Notes under the pieces: generated by a model
Database searches by the model: none
Told to the model about the DNA's origin: nothing
Seen by the model: only the letters and a program-made list of their open reading frames with translations
Shown: positions 61,828 through 64,000 of the stretch, piece by piece
Layout of the letters: every line of letters starts with the position of its first letter
Position numbering within the stretch: the stretch's first letter is position 1
Program-made: the position numbers and the translations under genes
Origin: Armatimonadota bacterium
GTDB lineage: Bacteria > Sysuimicrobiota > Sysuimicrobiia > Sysuimicrobiales > Sysuimicrobiaceae
Reading direction: 5' to 3'
Length of the DNA stretch: 64,000 nt
Assembly: GCA_031432545.1 (NCBI GenBank)
Contig: JAVKGX010000007.1
Coordinates: 21,885-85,884 of the forward strand

Positions 61828-62754
61828 TTACACCCTCACCTTCGGGGTCACCACACTCATCGAGTCCAGGATCCGCTGCGCCACCTCCAGGGCCTCCAGA
61901 CCCGCTTCGCCCGGCACGCGCGGCGTCTGCTCCCCGCGCACGCAGCGCAGGAAGTGCCGCAACTCCGCGCGCAGCGGCTCCTCGTGGCGCACCGGCAGCT
62001 CCTCCCACTGCGAGCCCCGCCGGATCGTCATCTGCTCCCGCAGGTAGTTGAGGTGGACGGAGCCATCCGGCATCGTGACCTCGATCTCCGCGGCCTTCAC
62101 CGGCGAGACGCGGCTGGCGACCAGGCTTGCCATACACCCGCTCTCCAGCGTCAGGTGAACGACCGCCAGGTCTTCCTCCTGCCCGTACAACCGCGCGCCG
62201 ATGCCCGTTACGCGTCGTACGTGTGAGCCGCTCAGCGACAGGATGATGTCGATGTCGTGGATCATCAGGTCAATCACGACCCCGACGTCCATCGCACGTC
62301 CGGGTTGATAGGGGCGTACCCGACGCGCCTGCACGAACAGCGGCTCCCGCACGCGCGCCATCAACTCTTCGACCGACGGCTTGAACCGCTCGATGTGGCC
62401 GACGAGCAGCACGCTGCGGTTGCGCCGGGCCGTCAGGATGAGGTCGTGGGCCTCCTCCACTCGGCTGGTGATCGGCTTCTCAACCAGCACGTGGATTCCC
62501 GCTTCGAGCAGGTCCCTCGCGATCTGATAGTGGTAGATCGTGGGCGCGACGACGCTGACGGCGTCGACGCGCCCGATCAGCTCGCGGTGGTCGACGTAAC
62601 CGCGTGTCTCGTACCGGGCCGAGAACTCGGCCACCTCGTCGGGATTGGGAGACACGACGGCAGCCAACGCCGCGTCCGGAAGCTGGTGATAGATGCGGAC
62701 ATGGTGCCGTCCCCACTTGCCCAGGCCGACCACGCCGACACGGATCTTGTCCAT
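61828..62754 (-). CDS. Gfo/Idh/MocA-family NAD(P) oxidoreductase
   Basis: 308 residues. Rossmann start MDKIRVGVVGLGKWGRHHVRIY, then HVLVEKPITSRVEEAHDLI with the EKP active-site Lys and DLMIHDIDIILSLSG with the catalytic His/Asp region. The mix is like WlbA and other nucleotide-sugar 3-dehydrogenases. ATG 62754 has GGGAGG upstream; the frame is open far back through the aminotransferase as shadow. Fourteen bases downstream of the aminotransferase, with which it probably acts. Confidence 0.88.
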   Translation of the reverse strand: MDKIRVGVVGLGKWGRHHVRIYHQLPDAALAAVVSPNPDEVAEFSARYETRGYVDHRELIGRVDAVSVVAPTIYHYQIARDLLEAGIHVLVEKPITSRVEEAHDLILTARRNRSVLLVGHIERFKPSVEELMARVREPLFVQARRVRPYQPGRAMDVGVVIDLMIHDIDIILSLSGSHVRRVTGIGARLYGQEEDLAVVHLTLESGCMASLVASRVSPVKAAEIEVTMPDGSVHLNYLREQMTIRRGSQWEELPVRHEEPLRAELRHFLRCVRGEQTPRVPGEAGLEALEVAQRILDSMSVVTPKVRV

Positions 62755-62768
62755 GCGGCCTCCCACGG

Positions 62769-63887
62769 CTATGCGGGTGCCCCCGCCCGCTCGATCGCGA
62801 ACGCGCGCACGGCCTCGGCCACCGTCTCCAGATCCTCGTCGGTCAGTCCGGGGTGCACGGGCAGCGACAGGACCTCCCTGCACGCGCGCTCGGTCTGCGG
62901 CCACGGTCCTTCCGCGATGTCCAGTCCACGGTAGGCGGGGGTGTGTGGGAGCGGTTCCGGATAGTATACCTTCGTGCCGATCCCACGCTCCGTCAGGTAG
63001 GCCTGCAGCGCATCGCGCCGTCGGGAACGGATCGTGTACTGGTTGTACACGTGGAACGCCCCCTCGGGCTCGGCCGGCGGCATGATGCCCGGGAGCCCCT
63101 TCAGCGCCGCATTCAGCCGGAGGGCGTTGCGCCGCCGCACCGCGTTGACCGCGTCGAGGCGCCGGAGTTGGCTGCACCCCAGCGCCGCCGCGATGTTCGT
63201 CATCCGGTAGTTGTGGCCGATGACCTCGTACCGATAGGTCGTGCCGTCGGTACCGACGTGGACCAGCAGGCGGGCGCGCGAAGCGATCTGTGGGTCCGAC
63301 GTGACGATCATCCCGCCCTCGCCCGTCGTGATGTTCTTGGTCGGGTAGAAGCTGAAGATTCCGGCCTGACCGAAACTGCCCACGCGCCGCCCGCGGAACG
63401 CCGCGCCGTGTGCCTGTGCCGCGTCCTCGAGCAGCAGCACGCCGTGGCGCGCCGTGACCTCCGTGATGGCGTCCATCCGCGCCGGCAGCCCATAGAGGTG
63501 GACAACGAGCACGGCTTTCACGTTCGGCCGGGCGCGCAGGGCATCTTCCAACCTGTCCGGATCGAGGTTGAACGTGTCGGGCTCGATGTCGACGAACAGG
63601 GGCCGCGCGCCCCGCTGCAACACGGCATTGCTGGTCGCCACAAACGTGAACGGCGGAACGACGACCTCGTCGCCGGGACCGATCCCGACGGCTTCCAGCA
63701 GCGCCTCCAGCGCCGTGCTGCCCGATGACGTAGCGATCGCGTAGCGCACACCGACGTACGCAGCGAACGCCTCCTCGAACCGCTCTACCCACTCGCCGTG
63801 GGCGAGCTGGCCAGACTCCAAGACCTGCAGGACAGCGGCTTTGTCGTCTTCGCTGATCGCAGGACGCGCGATGGGGATCATGTTCAC
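62769..63887 (-). CDS. DegT/DnrJ/EryC1/StrS-family sugar aminotransferase
   Basis: 372-residue PLP enzyme that aminates keto sugars. PPFTFVATSNAVLQRGARPLFVDI near 77, LLEDAAQAHGA near 150, the PLP-Lys in FSFYPTKNITTGEGG near 178, and NYRMTNIAAALG. GTG 63887 was taken because a -10-like TATCAT ends six bases before it, giving a leaderless message; ATG 63881 (MIPIARPAIS) is two codons later and equally possible. With the downstream oxidoreductase it could make a 3-amino-3-deoxy hexose for a surface polysaccharide. Confidence 0.9.
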   Translation of the reverse strand: MNMIPIARPAISEDDKAAVLQVLESGQLAHGEWVERFEEAFAAYVGVRYAIATSSGSTALEALLEAVGIGPGDEVVVPPFTFVATSNAVLQRGARPLFVDIEPDTFNLDPDRLEDALRARPNVKAVLVVHLYGLPARMDAITEVTARHGVLLLEDAAQAHGAAFRGRRVGSFGQAGIFSFYPTKNITTGEGGMIVTSDPQIASRARLLVHVGTDGTTYRYEVIGHNYRMTNIAAALGCSQLRRLDAVNAVRRRNALRLNAALKGLPGIMPPAEPEGAFHVYNQYTIRSRRRDALQAYLTERGIGTKVYYPEPLPHTPAYRGLDIAEGPWPQTERACREVLSLPVHPGLTDEDLETVAEAVRAFAIERAGAPA

Positions 63888-63892
63888 GACGA

Positions 63893-63898
63893 ATGATA
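63893..63898 (-). promoter_or_regulatory. Putative leaderless promoter of the sugar aminotransferase
   Basis: TATCAT on the - strand, with GCGACA at the right distance (17 bases) for a -35 and the GTG start five bases after the -10. No Shine-Dalgarno precedes the start. Confidence 0.5.
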
Positions 63899-63931
63899 CC
63901 GGAATCTTCCCAATTTGTCGCAGCGCACGCT

Positions 63932-63967
63932 GCGGCCCCGCGGAACGGCACGTTTCCCCGGGGCCGC
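63932..63967. terminator. Long inverted repeat at the right end of the window
   Basis: Perfect 9-bp arms GCGGCCCCG (63932-63940) and CGGGGCCGC (63959-63967), with four more inner pairs after one mismatch. No T-run on either side. It could be a terminator of the gene to the right or part of its mRNA. The rest of 63888-64000 shows no gene that I can support. Confidence 0.4.
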
Positions 63968-64000
63968 TCGAGCGCTGGCTACTGGACGACGACCCGCCGG

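Noticed and set aside
1..64000. CRISPR arrays, prophage, insertion sequences, integrons
   Set aside because: No regularly spaced repeats, transposase, integrase or phage structural genes were found on either strand.

Overview
The window is strongly G+C-rich bacterial chromosome, densely coding, with many 1-4 base overlaps of the ATGA or GTGA type between genes and frequent GTG or TTG starts. I see no rRNA, tRNA, CRISPR array, phage or insertion sequence. The gene order in two long stretches is like that of Gram-positive, Bacillus-like relatives: lysC-dapA-rnj-ftsK-rodZ-cinA-recA at the left, and recG-rsmD-coaD-DUF177-rpmF-plsX-fabHDG-acpP-fabF-rnc at the right. With the G+C content and the ECF vitamin transporters this suggests a deep-branching member of the Terrabacteria (Bacillota, Armatimonadota, Chloroflexota or a related candidate phylum). 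I cannot place it more exactly from sequence alone.

Region 1-16.7 kb (+ strand): lysine/diaminopimelate synthesis (end of lysC, dapA), RNase J, undecaprenyl-diphosphatase, FtsK, a nucleoside-type BMP lipoprotein with its ABC transporter (an attenuating terminator lies between binding protein and ATPase), a RodZ-like cell-shape protein, an AidB-like flavoprotein, CinA, a 2'-5' RNA ligase family protein and recA. recA has a near-consensus promoter whose spacer holds a perfect 14-bp LexA-like palindrome. Region 16.7-21.4 kb holds a decayed VOC-family gene, an odd DapB-like reductase, a DoxX-like membrane protein, an O-methyltransferase, an ornithine-cyclodeaminase family protein and a quinone oxidoreductase.

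Region 21.4-29.4 kb is a compact DNA-repair unit: recX, a single-chain UvrD helicase with a C-terminal Fe-S PD-(D/E)XK nuclease, a HAD hydrolase, an SbcD-like nuclease and a YhaN/SbcC-like ATPase. A second LexA-like box sits in front of recX with the same geometry as at recA. fumC and a DUF420 protein follow.

Region 31.4-37.4 kb is a carbohydrate island: two GT4 glycosyltransferases flanking an unrecognised helical protein, a convergent GH130 enzyme and a GPH-type sugar transporter. Next come a P450 with its 3Fe-4S ferredoxin and an exported M28 peptidase, all on the - strand.

Region 40.3-51.5 kb (- strand) is a housekeeping superoperon for fatty-acid and phospholipid synthesis, ribosome processing, coenzyme A and RecG. 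rpmB is divergent from recG.

Region 51.8-61.8 kb is a cofactor region: hslO, a six-gene thiamin salvage operon (thiN, thiT, thiD, thiE, thiM, thiW) led by a TPP riboswitch, then an operon of an ECF S-component, an AIR-synthase-like protein, pdxS and pdxT. A divergent MocR/PdxR-type regulator lies across a palindrome-rich operator. This regulator has Asp where the PLP-binding Lys should be. The window closes with a stand-alone Lrp sensor domain and a nucleotide-sugar oxidoreductase/aminotransferase pair.
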